Positions 24,789 to 32,851 of a stretch of 64,000 nucleotides of DNA are shown here, piece by piece. The position numbers and the translations under genes were made by a program. The notes under the pieces were generated by a model. The model did not search any database. It worked only from the letters and a program-made list of their open reading frames with translations, and was not told the DNA's origin. The stretch comes from Streptomyces melanogenes (GTDB taxonomy: Bacteria > Actinomycetota > Actinomycetes > Streptomycetales > Streptomycetaceae), in assembly GCF_014649795.1 (NCBI RefSeq), contig NZ_BMTS01000010.1, positions 277,029-341,028 on the forward strand, written 5' to 3'. The first letter of the stretch is position 1; every line of letters starts with the position of its first letter.

Positions 24789-25141
24789 TGGCGGTCCTAC
24801 GGGCACGGCTGCGCCAGATCGTCGTCGACTGCGCCGCCCCGGACCGCCTGGCGCGGTTCTGGGCGGCGCTGCTCGGCGGCGCCCCGGTGGTCCGCGACGC
24901 GGGCTGGGCGTACCTCGACGCACCCGGCACCGTGCGGCTCGCCTTCCAGCGGGTGCCGGAGGAGAAAGCGGGCAAGAACCGGCTCCACCTCGACCTCGTG
25001 GTGGAGGACGTCGCCCGGGCCCGGGCCGCCGCGGTGCGTCTGGGCGCGCGGTCGGTGGGCGCGGTCGTCACGGACGCGCAGGGCGCGTTCCAGGTGATGC
25101 GGGACCCGGAGGGGAACGAGTTCTGCTTCGTGAGCGGCTGA
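24788..25141 (+). CDS. VOC/glyoxalase-like protein
   Basis: This 117-residue protein has the glyoxalase-like fold seen in many actinomycete small proteins: an N-terminal strand-helix (VVDCAAPDRLARFWAALLGG) and the terminal DPEGNEFCFV. It is translationally coupled to bioD through TGATG, so it is co-expressed with biotin synthesis. No biotin role is known for the family and its ligand is unknown. A weak bulged hairpin at about 25144-25171 may end the operon. Confidence 0.85.
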   Translation: MAVLRARLRQIVVDCAAPDRLARFWAALLGGAPVVRDAGWAYLDAPGTVRLAFQRVPEEKAGKNRLHLDLVVEDVARARAAAVRLGARSVGAVVTDAQGAFQVMRDPEGNEFCFVSG

Positions 25142-25258
25142 CGGCCGTCCCTCCGATGCGAGGGGACGGGGCCGCGTACGGGTGACGCGGGGCCGGGGCG
25201 GGGACAATCACTGTGTCCGCCCCGCCCGTTCTCCCGCCCGTCGTTGGAGGGTTCCCCC

Positions 25259-25930
25259 ATGGAGAAGCGCGCCAAGATCGCCCCGGACGCCGTGCACCAC
25301 CCCCTGTTCGCCCGCTTCTACGGCCGGTTCAGCGAGACGACCGACCGGAAGGCGGGCGTCACCGCGCACCGCCGCGAGCTGCTGGCCGGGCTCTCCGGCC
25401 GGGTCATCGAGATCGGCGCGGGCAACGGCCTGAACTTCCCGCACTATCCGGGCGGCGTCTCCGAAGTGGTCGCCATCGAACCCGAGCGCGGGCTGCGCAC
25501 GCTGGCCGTCCGGGCGGCGCTGCGCGCGGAGGTGCCGGTCGACGTGGTGCCGGGCGCGGCCGAGGCGCTGCCGGTCAAGAGCGAGGCGTTCGACGCCGCC
25601 GTGGTCTGCCTGGTGCTGTGTTCCGTACGCGATGTGGACCGCTCGCTGGCCGAGATCCGCCGGGTCCTGCGCCCCGGCGGCGAGCTGCGGTTCTACGAGC
25701 ACGTACGGGCCGAGGGCCGGGCCCTCGCGGCCGTCCAGCGCGCGGCCGACCGGACCCTGTGGCCGCTGCTCCTCGGCGGCTGCCACACCTCGCGCGACCC
25801 GCTGGCGGCGATGGAGGCGGCGGGCTTCGACCTGGTCGCGTTCCGCCGCCTGCGGGTGCCCGAGAAGGGGCCGAGGCACCCGGCGTCGCCCCATGTGCTC
25901 GGCACGGCCCGCCGCCCGGATGCCGCCTGA
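25259..25930 (+). CDS. class I SAM-dependent methyltransferase
   Basis: This 223-residue methyltransferase has motif I VIEIGAGNG, an acidic residue after the second strand (VAIEPE) and the RVLRPGGELRFYEH post-motif block of the UbiE/type 11 group. ATG 25259 follows GGAGG. It stands alone between the biotin operon and an ABC exporter in the same direction. The substrate is not predictable. Confidence 0.88.
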   Translation: MEKRAKIAPDAVHHPLFARFYGRFSETTDRKAGVTAHRRELLAGLSGRVIEIGAGNGLNFPHYPGGVSEVVAIEPERGLRTLAVRAALRAEVPVDVVPGAAEALPVKSEAFDAAVVCLVLCSVRDVDRSLAEIRRVLRPGGELRFYEHVRAEGRALAAVQRAADRTLWPLLLGGCHTSRDPLAAMEAAGFDLVAFRRLRVPEKGPRHPASPHVLGTARRPDAA

Positions 25931-26045
25931 TCCCCTTCCCGGGATCTCCTGCTTCCGCCGGATGGCCGGGGCCGGTCCGCGCCTCTACTCTCTTATGCCG
26001 TACGGGAGTCGGTCCAGCCATGACGCAACGACCCGGGAGGCGGCC

Positions 26046-26870
26046 TTGTCCACACCCGCAGCGGCCACAGCGGAAACAGAAGGGGTCGCCGCGCGGGCCC
26101 GGGCGCTGACCAAGGCGTACGGCACGGGCGAGACGGCCGTCCTGGCGCTCGACTCGGTCGACGTGGACATCGCGCGCGGCCGGTTCACCGCGGTCATGGG
26201 CCCGTCGGGCTCGGGCAAGTCCACCCTGATGCACTGCCTGGCCGGGCTCGACTCGGTCTCGGCGGGCCAGGTCTGGCTCGGCGGCACCGAGATCACCGGG
26301 CTCAAGGAGCGCGAGCTGACCCGGCTGCGGCGGGACCGGATCGGCTTTATGTTCCAGGCGTTCAACCTGCTGCCGACGCTCACCGCCGCCGAGAACATCA
26401 CGCTGCCGATGGACATCGCCGGGCGCAAACCCGACCGGGAGTGGCTGGAACAGGTCATCGACACGCTCGGGCTGCGCGACCGCCTGGGGCACCGGCCCGC
26501 CCAGCTCTCCGGCGGCCAGCAGCAGCGGGTGGCGTGCGCGCGGGCGCTGGCGTCCCGCCCGGAGCTGATCTTCGCGGACGAGCCGACCGGCAACCTCGAC
26601 TCGCGGGCCGGGGCCGAGGTCCTCACGTTCCTGCGGGAGGCCGTGGACCGGCTGGGGCAGACGGTGGTCATGGTCACCCACGACCCGGTCGCGGCGGGCC
26701 GGGCCGACCTGGTGCTGTTCCTGGCCGACGGGCGGATCGTCGACGAGATGCCCCGCCCGACGGCGGAGGCGGTCCTGGACCGGCTGCGGCTGTTCTCCGG
26801 CGGGCCGGGCACGGACGCGGCCACCGCCGAAGACGGCGCCCCCGACTACGACCCGCTGCGCAAGGGCTGA
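26046..26870 (+). CDS. ABC transporter ATP-binding protein, MacB/LolD type
   Basis: This 274-residue ATPase has Walker A GPSGSGKST (52-60), the signature LSGGQQQR, Walker B LIFADEP, and THDP in the switch region. FMFQAFNLLPTLTAAENI is typical of MacB/LolD-type transporters that work by mechanotransmission. The start is TTG 26046 behind GGGAGG. The permease starts 6 bases after its stop. Such systems export peptides, lipoproteins or antibiotics; no cargo is suggested by neighbours. Confidence 0.92.
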   Translation: MSTPAAATAETEGVAARARALTKAYGTGETAVLALDSVDVDIARGRFTAVMGPSGSGKSTLMHCLAGLDSVSAGQVWLGGTEITGLKERELTRLRRDRIGFMFQAFNLLPTLTAAENITLPMDIAGRKPDREWLEQVIDTLGLRDRLGHRPAQLSGGQQQRVACARALASRPELIFADEPTGNLDSRAGAEVLTFLREAVDRLGQTVVMVTHDPVAAGRADLVLFLADGRIVDEMPRPTAEAVLDRLRLFSGGPGTDAATAEDGAPDYDPLRKG

Positions 26871-26876
26871 GCGGCC

Positions 26877-29441
26877 GTGCTGAAGGCGACCCTGCGCAGC
26901 TTCCTCGCCCACAAGGGACGGCTGCTGCTGTCCGCGCTCGCGGTGATCCTCTCGGTGGCGTTCGTCGCCGGTTCGCTGATCTTCTCGGACACCGTGGCCC
27001 GTACCTTCGACCGGCTCTTCGCCTCGACGTCGGCGGACGTGACGGTCAACCCGACCAAGGGGCTCGACGAGCGGGTGTCGTCCGGGGTGACCCGGACGGT
27101 CCCGGCCTCGCTCACGGCCCGGATCGCGGGCGTCGACGGCGTGGCCGCCACGCACGTCGACGTGGCCGTCGAGAACATCACCGTCGTCGACCGCTCCAAC
27201 GACTCGGTCGGACCGACCACCGGCGCCCCGACCATCGCCACCAACTGGTACGTCACCGAACGCAGTCCGGTGAAGCTGGCCAGCGGCCACGCGCCGCACG
27301 GCCCCGGCGAGGCGCTGCTCGACAAGGACACCGCCGACAAGAAGCACGTCCGCATCGGGGACCCGCTCACCGTCCTGGCCCAGCCCGGCTCCTTCAAGGT
27401 CGAGGTCGTCGGCATCGCCACCTTCACCACCACCAACCCCGGTGCGGCGCTGGTGTTCCTGGACACCCCGACCGCGCAGACCCGGCTCCTGGGCAAGCCG
27501 GACGTGGCCACCGCCATCTCGGTGGACGCGGCCGCCGGGGTGTCGGACGAGGAGCTCAAGCAGCGCGTCACGGCGGCCGTCGGCGGCTCCTACGAGATCA
27601 AGACGGCCGCCCAGCAGGCCAAGTCGGCCGCCGACGAGCTGGGCGGGTTCCTCGACGTCATCAAGTACGTGATGCTGGGCTTCGCCGGTGTGGCGACGCT
27701 CGTGGGCATCTTCCTGATCGTCAACACCTTCTCGATGCTGATCGCCCAACGCACCCGCGAGCTGGGCCTGTTGCGGGCGCTCGGCGCGGACCGGCGGCAG
27801 GTGCGCCGGTCGGTGCTGCTCGAAGCGCTGCTGCTCGGCCTGGTCGGCTCCACGCTCGGCCTCGGCGCCGGGATCGGGCTGGCCGCCGGACTGATGGCGC
27901 TGATGGGCACGTTCGGGATGAAGCTCAGCACCGCCGAGATGGTGATCGGCTGGGGGACGCCGGTGGCGGCGTACGCGGTGGGCGTCGGCGTGACGTTCGT
28001 GGCCGCGTATCTGCCCGCGCGCCGGGCCGCCAGGGTCTCCCCGATGGCGGCGCTCGCGGACGCCGAAGTCTCCGGCATCGGACGGCCGTTGAAGGTACGG
28101 GCCGTGGTGGGCACGGTCCTGACGGTCGCGGGAGCGGCGGCGCTCACGGGGTGCGCCACATCCACGAAGACCGCGACCTCGTCCTCGCTGCTCGGACTCG
28201 GCGTGGTGCTCACGCTGATCGCGACCGTGGTGGCCGGGCCGCTGCTCGTCCGGCCGGTGATCCGGGTGCTCGGCGCCGCCTTCCCGCGCCTGTACGGTCC
28301 GGTGGGCCGGATGAGCCAGCGCAACGCGCTGCGCAACCCGCGCCGCACGGGCGCGACCGCGTCCGCCCTGATGGTGGGCATCGCCCTGGTGGCCGGGCTG
28401 TCGGTGGCCAGCGCCTCCATGACCAAGTCGTTCGACCAGCAGATCGACAAGACGCTGGGCGCCGACTTCGTCGTACAGAACGGCAACTTCCAGCCGTTCC
28501 CGCAGGAGATCACCGACAAGGTGCGCGCGGTGAAGGGCACGGAGACCGTCGTCCGCCAGCGGTTCGCGCCGCTGCGGCTGACGCTGCCCGACGGCAGGAC
28601 GCCCCAGACGACCGCGTCCGGTTACGACCCGCAGCTCGACGACGTCGCCCACATCACCTACGCGGCGGGCGGTTCGGCCGAGGCGCTCGCCCCTGGCAAC
28701 CTGGCGATGGACCGCGACTACGCGCGCGACCACCGCGTCCGCCTCGGCGACACCCTCCCCGTCACCTTCTCCACCGGCGGCAGGGCGCGGCTGCGGGTGG
28801 CCGCCCTGACCGACATGGACACCTCGGGCGGCTTCGGCGTGGAGGGCGGGGTGTTCATGGGCCTGGCCACCGTGGAGCGCTACCTTCCGGGCGGCCAGGA
28901 CGCGGCGGTGTACGTGAACGCGGGCGGCGGCACCAGTGCGGACGAGCTGCGGGCCTCGCTGGAGAAGGCCCTGGATCCCTATCCGCAGGTGCAAGTGCGG
29001 AACCAGGCGGACTACAAGAAGCTGATCCGCGACCAGATCGCCGTGATGCTCTACCTGGTGTACGCGCTGCTCGGCCTGGCGATCGTCATCGCGGTGCTCG
29101 GCGTGGTCAACACCCTGGCCCTGTCGGTGGTGGAGCGCACCCGCGAGATCGGGCTGCTGCGCGCCATCGGGCTCTCGCGGGTCCAGCTGCGGCGCATGAT
29201 CCGGCTGGAGTCGGTGGTGATCGCGGTGTTCGGGGCGCTCCTGGGGCTGGTGCTCGGCATGGTGTGGGGCGTGGGCATCCAGCAGGTGCTCGCGCTCCAG
29301 GGCCTCAAGGCGTTCGCCGTGCCCTGGTCCACGGTGATCGCGGTGGCGGTGGGCGCGGCGGCCGTGGGCCTGGTGGCGGCACTGCTCCCGGCGCTGCGCG
29401 CGTCGCGGATGAACGTGCTGGCGGCGATCGCGCACGAGTAG
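26877..29441 (+). CDS. ABC transporter permease with two FtsX domains
   Basis: This 854-residue permease starts at GTG 26877. It has an N-terminal membrane helix (about 17-38), a large extracytoplasmic MacB-type domain, a first FtsX core with three helices (about 260-385), a further hydrophobic linker (about 405-460), a second extracytoplasmic domain, and a second FtsX core ending at LRASRMNVLAAIAHE. ERTRELGLLRALG and ERTREIGLLRAIGLSR mark the two coupling helices. This duplicated architecture lets one polypeptide act where others use a dimer. It is operonic with the ATPase. Confidence 0.92.
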   Translation: MLKATLRSFLAHKGRLLLSALAVILSVAFVAGSLIFSDTVARTFDRLFASTSADVTVNPTKGLDERVSSGVTRTVPASLTARIAGVDGVAATHVDVAVENITVVDRSNDSVGPTTGAPTIATNWYVTERSPVKLASGHAPHGPGEALLDKDTADKKHVRIGDPLTVLAQPGSFKVEVVGIATFTTTNPGAALVFLDTPTAQTRLLGKPDVATAISVDAAAGVSDEELKQRVTAAVGGSYEIKTAAQQAKSAADELGGFLDVIKYVMLGFAGVATLVGIFLIVNTFSMLIAQRTRELGLLRALGADRRQVRRSVLLEALLLGLVGSTLGLGAGIGLAAGLMALMGTFGMKLSTAEMVIGWGTPVAAYAVGVGVTFVAAYLPARRAARVSPMAALADAEVSGIGRPLKVRAVVGTVLTVAGAAALTGCATSTKTATSSSLLGLGVVLTLIATVVAGPLLVRPVIRVLGAAFPRLYGPVGRMSQRNALRNPRRTGATASALMVGIALVAGLSVASASMTKSFDQQIDKTLGADFVVQNGNFQPFPQEITDKVRAVKGTETVVRQRFAPLRLTLPDGRTPQTTASGYDPQLDDVAHITYAAGGSAEALAPGNLAMDRDYARDHRVRLGDTLPVTFSTGGRARLRVAALTDMDTSGGFGVEGGVFMGLATVERYLPGGQDAAVYVNAGGGTSADELRASLEKALDPYPQVQVRNQADYKKLIRDQIAVMLYLVYALLGLAIVIAVLGVVNTLALSVVERTREIGLLRAIGLSRVQLRRMIRLESVVIAVFGALLGLVLGMVWGVGIQQVLALQGLKAFAVPWSTVIAVAVGAAAVGLVAALLPALRASRMNVLAAIAHE

Positions 29442-29484
29442 GGGGCGCGGGCGTCGTTCCGGGTACGCAGCTTCGTATCAGTGC

Positions 29485-29502
29485 GTTGACCTGGGGTTTT
29501 CC
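29485..29502 (+). promoter_or_regulatory. candidate PHO box upstream of CNNM transporter genes
   Basis: GTTGACC-tggg-GTTTTCC has the 11-base period of Streptomyces PHO boxes and shares its core with boxes at 16003 and 49224. It lies about 180 bases before the CNNM gene. The second half-site is degenerate, so the call is tentative. Confidence 0.35.
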
Positions 29503-29513
29503 TGGTCCCCAGG
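29490..29513 (+). terminator. hairpin after the permease gene
   Basis: A 7-bp perfect stem (29490-29496 with 29507-29513) lies 48 bases after the permease stop. It overlaps the PHO-like box, so it may be part of that site rather than a terminator. Confidence 0.4.
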
Positions 29514-29683
29514 ACCTACCCTCACCGCCATTTTGCCAATGCTTTACCATGGGTGCACCTACCCACGACTGAAAGGTGTGAGCGTCCGCCCATGGGCGAG
29601 CCTCCCAGTACCCGTCCCCGTACCGGTACACGACATCGCGCGATCCTCCTGGCCCTGCCCGATCATGGGACGGAGGTGAACCG

Positions 29684-31222
29684 ATGACCGAAGTGCTTCT
29701 GCTCGTGGTGGCCGTGCTGCTGTCGCTGGCCTGCGGGGCCTTCGTGGCGGCCGAATTCTCCCTCACCACCGTGGAGCGCGGCGACCTGGAGCGGGCCGTC
29801 GAGAACGCCGAGCGCGGCGCGAGCAGCGCCCTCAAGGCCGTCCGCAGCCTCACCTTCCAGCTCTCCGGCGCACAGCTCGGCATCACCGTCACCAATCTGG
29901 TGATCGGCATGCTCGCCGAGCCCTCGATCGCCAAGCTGATCAGCGGCCCGCTCGGCTCCCTCGGCCTGCCCGAGGGCGCCTCCCACTCGGCGGCGCTGGT
30001 CCTCGGGACCGCCCTGTCGACCGTCTTCCTGATGGTTGTCGGCGAACTCGTCCCCAAGAACTGGGCCATCTCCTCGCCATTGGCGGTCGCGAAGGTCGTC
30101 GCCACGCCGCAGCGCGCCTTCAGCGCGGCCTTCCGCCCCTTCATCAGCCACCTCAACAACACCGCCAACCGCATGCTGCGCCGCCTGGGCCTGGAGCCCG
30201 CCGAGGAGCTGGCCTCCGCCCGCACTCCCCAGGAGCTGGTCGCGCTGGCCCGCCACTCCGCCAAGGAGGGCGCCCTCGAAGCGGACACCGCCGAGCTCTT
30301 CGTCCGTACGCTCAACCTGGCGGAGCTCGACGCCGAGAACGTGATGACGCCCCGCGTGCAGGTCACCGCGCTGGAGGTGCACGCCACCGCCGAGGACGTC
30401 GCGAACGCCACGCGCGCGACGGGCCTGTCCCGCTTCCCCGTCTACCGGGGCAGCCTGGACACCGTCGTCGGGATCGCCCACATCAAGGACGTCCTCGCCA
30501 TCCCCGCCGAGCAGCGGCCCCGCCATCCGGTCACCGAGCTGCTGCGCGAGCCGCTGCTCGTACCGGAGACGCTGACCGTGGACCGGCTCCTGGACCAGCT
30601 GTACGGACGGCGGACGATGGCCGTGGTCATCGACGAGTACGGCGGTACGGCCGGGGTCGTCACCCTGGAGGACATCGTCGAGGAGGTCGTCGGCGAGGTG
30701 CGGGACGAGCACGATCCGCACGAGACGTCCGACCTGGCCCGGGCCGGCGAGGACGCCGACGGGCGCGCGCTCTACTCGGCCGACGGCGCCGCCCGCACCG
30801 ACCAGCTGGAGGCCATCGGGCTGCGCGTCCCGGAGGGCCCGTACGAGACGCTGGCGGGCCTGGTCGCCACCGGGCTCGGCCGGATCCCGGCCCTCGGCGA
30901 CAGCGTGGAGCTGGGCGGCTGGCGGCTCGACGTCGTCGACGCGTCCGGCCGCCGCGCCGCCCGCGTCCTGCTGCACGCGCCGCTGCCGGGCGACGGGGAC
31001 GACGAGGACGAGGAGCACGGCTCCCGACGGCGCAGGGAGCACCGGGGGGCGCGGCGCGGCAGGGGGGCGCGGCGCGAGGGCCGGGGCGATGGGGCTGCTG
31101 GTGCCAATGGGGCTGGTGGTGCTGTTGATGCCGACGGTTCCGCCGTTGACGACGGTTCCGGTTCCGGTTCGGGTTCCGGTTCCGGTTCTCGTTCCGCCAA
31201 TGACGAGGGGACCGGCCGATGA
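29684..31222 (+). CDS. CNNM/CorC-family transporter with CBS pair and CorC domain
   Basis: This 512-residue protein has a DUF21 membrane domain (about 1-190), a CBS pair (about 205-340; MTPRVQVTALEVHATAEDV, YGGTAGVVTLEDIVEEVVGE) and a CorC_HlyC domain (about 355-435). Residues 440-512 form a low-complexity tail: acidic, then Arg-rich, then Gly/Ser repeats. CNNM/CorC proteins export Mg2+ in bacteria and animals. ATG 29684 follows GGAGGTGA. Its last 4 bases overlap the next CNNM gene, so the two are coupled and may form a hetero-oligomer. The 170 bases before the start contain several small palindromes and could be a structured leader. Confidence 0.9.
   Translation: MTEVLLLVVAVLLSLACGAFVAAEFSLTTVERGDLERAVENAERGASSALKAVRSLTFQLSGAQLGITVTNLVIGMLAEPSIAKLISGPLGSLGLPEGASHSAALVLGTALSTVFLMVVGELVPKNWAISSPLAVAKVVATPQRAFSAAFRPFISHLNNTANRMLRRLGLEPAEELASARTPQELVALARHSAKEGALEADTAELFVRTLNLAELDAENVMTPRVQVTALEVHATAEDVANATRATGLSRFPVYRGSLDTVVGIAHIKDVLAIPAEQRPRHPVTELLREPLLVPETLTVDRLLDQLYGRRTMAVVIDEYGGTAGVVTLEDIVEEVVGEVRDEHDPHETSDLARAGEDADGRALYSADGAARTDQLEAIGLRVPEGPYETLAGLVATGLGRIPALGDSVELGGWRLDVVDASGRRAARVLLHAPLPGDGDDEDEEHGSRRRREHRGARRGRGARREGRGDGAAGANGAGGAVDADGSAVDDGSGSGSGSGSGSRSANDEGTGR
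31154..31195 (+). repeat. tandem ggttcc hexamer repeat inside the first CNNM gene
   Basis: About seven units of a ggttcc hexamer, some degenerate, encode an alternating Ser-Gly stretch in the C-terminal tail. Six-base units keep the frame, so the number can vary without disrupting the overlap with the next gene. Confidence 0.8.
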
Positions 31223-32238
31223 CCGTCATCCAGTTGCTGATCGGTCTGGCGACGCTGGTCGTCAACGCCTTCTTCGTCGGCGCCGAGTTCGCGCTGATCT
31301 CGGTGCGCCGCAGCCAGATCGAACCGCTCGCCGAGCGGGGCAACCGCCGTGCACGCAGCGTGATCTGGGGTCTGGAGCACGTCTCCGCGCTGATGGCGGC
31401 GGCCCAGCTGGGCATCACGCTGTGCACCCTGGTGCTCGGTGTGGTCGCCGAGCCCGCCATCGAGCATCTCCTGGAGCCGGTGTTCCACCTGGTCGGCGTG
31501 CCCGACGGCGCGGCGCGCCCGATCTCCTTCTTCATCGCCCTGGCGCTCGCCACCTATTTCCACATGCTGCTCGGCGAGATGGTGCCGAAGAACATCGCGC
31601 TGGCCGAGCCTGCCAGGACCGCGCTGCTGCTCGGCCCGCCGCTGGTGACGCTCGCCCGGGCGCTGCGCCCGGTGATCTTCGCGATCAACGCCTTCGCCAA
31701 CGCCCTGCTCAAGCTGTTGCGGGTGGAGACGAAGGACGAGGTCGCGGCGACGTTCTCGGACGACGAGCTGGCCCGGATGGTCCGGGACGCGGGCGACGCC
31801 GGGCTGCTCGACGACCGGGCCGCCGAGCGACTGCACGACGCCCTGGAGCTGGGGCGGCGCCCCGTCCGGGACGTGGTGGTCCCGCTGGAGAAGGTCGTGC
31901 ACACGCCGGTCGGCACGACTCCGGAGGAGCTGGAGCGGCTCGCCGCCCTGTCGGGCTTCTCCCGCTTCCCGGTCGTGGACGCGGGCAACCGCATCCTCGG
32001 CTATCTGCACGTCAAGGACGCGCTCGACGCGATGCCGCGCGATGTGCCGTTCCCGGTGACGGCGCTGCGGCCGATCGCCCGGGTCCGCACCTCGACGCCG
32101 CTCGACGACGTACTGACCGCCATGCGCCGCAGCCGTACGCACCTCGCGGCGGTGCTCGGCGAGGACGGACGACTGTCGGGCCTGGTCACGATGGAGGACG
32201 TGCTGCGCGAGTTGGTCGGCCGACCGGACACGGCGTAG
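31219..32238 (+). CDS. CNNM-family transporter with CBS pair, no CorC domain
   Basis: This 339-residue protein has a DUF21 membrane domain (about 1-180) with a conserved LGEMVPKNIAL and a CBS pair (about 200-335), but it ends before a CorC domain, unlike its upstream partner. The start overlaps the upstream stop (ATGA). Pairs of this type are frequent in actinomycetes and probably act together in Mg2+ or other divalent-ion export. Its final 10 codons, stop included, are duplicated in tandem directly downstream (32239-32268). Confidence 0.9.
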   Translation: MTVIQLLIGLATLVVNAFFVGAEFALISVRRSQIEPLAERGNRRARSVIWGLEHVSALMAAAQLGITLCTLVLGVVAEPAIEHLLEPVFHLVGVPDGAARPISFFIALALATYFHMLLGEMVPKNIALAEPARTALLLGPPLVTLARALRPVIFAINAFANALLKLLRVETKDEVAATFSDDELARMVRDAGDAGLLDDRAAERLHDALELGRRPVRDVVVPLEKVVHTPVGTTPEELERLAALSGFSRFPVVDAGNRILGYLHVKDALDAMPRDVPFPVTALRPIARVRTSTPLDDVLTAMRRSRTHLAAVLGEDGRLSGLVTMEDVLRELVGRPDTA

Positions 32239-32268
32239 GAGTTGGTCGGCCGATCGGGCACCGCGTAA
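32209..32268 (+). repeat. 30-base tandem duplication across the CNNM stop codon
   Basis: Bases 32209-32238 and 32239-32268 are the same 30-base unit with 5 differences. The first ends in TAG and the second in TAA, in the same frame. Reading through the TAG would add nine residues that nearly repeat the protein's C-terminus. Confidence 0.85.
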
Positions 32269-32301
32269 GGCGGGCGCGCCCGGGGGGCGGCGGGGCGCCG
32301 C

Positions 32302-32589
32302 CTATACAACGGGCTTGGCGGCGCTTTCGGTTCCCGTGGTGGTGGCCGGCTTGGCGGGGGCGTCGGGTGCCGTGGTCTCGGTGAGGCCCGGCCCCGGCCG
32401 TCCCAGGCCCGACGAGCCGATGGCCATCAGCACGGAGAGCAGCGTCGCCAGGCCCGCGGTGGCGAGCGCCGCCTTCCAGTCCACGTCGAACAGGTTGGTC
32501 GCCCCGGCCGTCAGGACCGCCGCGAGCGACTGGGCGAAGGTACGGACGGCCCGCTCGGCAGTGGCCTTCCAGAAGGCTTTGGTGAACAT
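32302..32589 (-). CDS. holin-like small membrane protein
   Basis: This 95-residue protein starts MFTKAFWKATAERAVRTFAQ, typical of r1t-type phage holins and their chromosomal relatives. It has a hydrophobic, Ala-rich segment around residues 20-30, a stronger one at 40-58, and a Thr/Ala/Pro tail. No endolysin or phage gene is nearby. Such orphan holins are common in Streptomyces; their job is not known and may be protein release or programmed death. ATG 32589 follows GAGAGAGCG. Confidence 0.75.
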   Translation of the reverse strand: MFTKAFWKATAERAVRTFAQSLAAVLTAGATNLFDVDWKAALATAGLATLLSVLMAIGSSGLGRPGPGLTETTAPDAPAKPATTTGTESAAKPVV

Positions 32590-32851
32590 GGAACGCTCGC
32601 TCTCTCGTGCGTGGTCAATGCGGGGTCAAGTGGTCTGGGGACAGGGGGCGTTGAGGTGCGGGAACTTGAGGTGTTCCTGGCATACCGCGGAACACCCCGC
32701 GCCGACAGGGCCCGCGCGGCGGGGATCGGCTGAGTTCGGTTGAGGTCGGCCGGGTTGGACTGAGCCGGGCCGGGTTCGCCCAGGGCAGGTGACGGAACCG
32801 CGACCGCCCGAAGCCGGCGGCGGCGTCGGGCAAGCGACTACGGGCAGCCGG
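32590..32851. other. intergenic region with inverted and tandem repeats
   Basis: No gene is supported. It has an inverted repeat ggtgttcc-N11-ggaacacc (32670-32696) and then short tandem, imperfect units built on ggttgaggtcggcc and gggttggactgagcc (about 32732-32775). The inverted repeat lies 80 bases upstream of the holin-like gene and could be its operator. Confidence 0.5.

Noticed and set aside
25575..29435. Minus-strand ORF of 1286 codons opposite the ABC exporter genes
   Set aside because: It has no recognisable domain and its composition is that of a shadow frame; the plus strand carries clear Walker and FtsX motifs.
29570..29683. M-box (Mg2+ riboswitch) before the CNNM genes
   Set aside because: A short stretch, ggtgtgagcgtcc, vaguely recalls the conserved M-box core, but the remaining conserved segments are absent.
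32615..32833. 72-codon minus-strand ORF between the holin-like and MDMPI genes
   Set aside because: It is Pro/Arg/Ser-rich, lies in a tandem-repeat region, and has no ribosome site.
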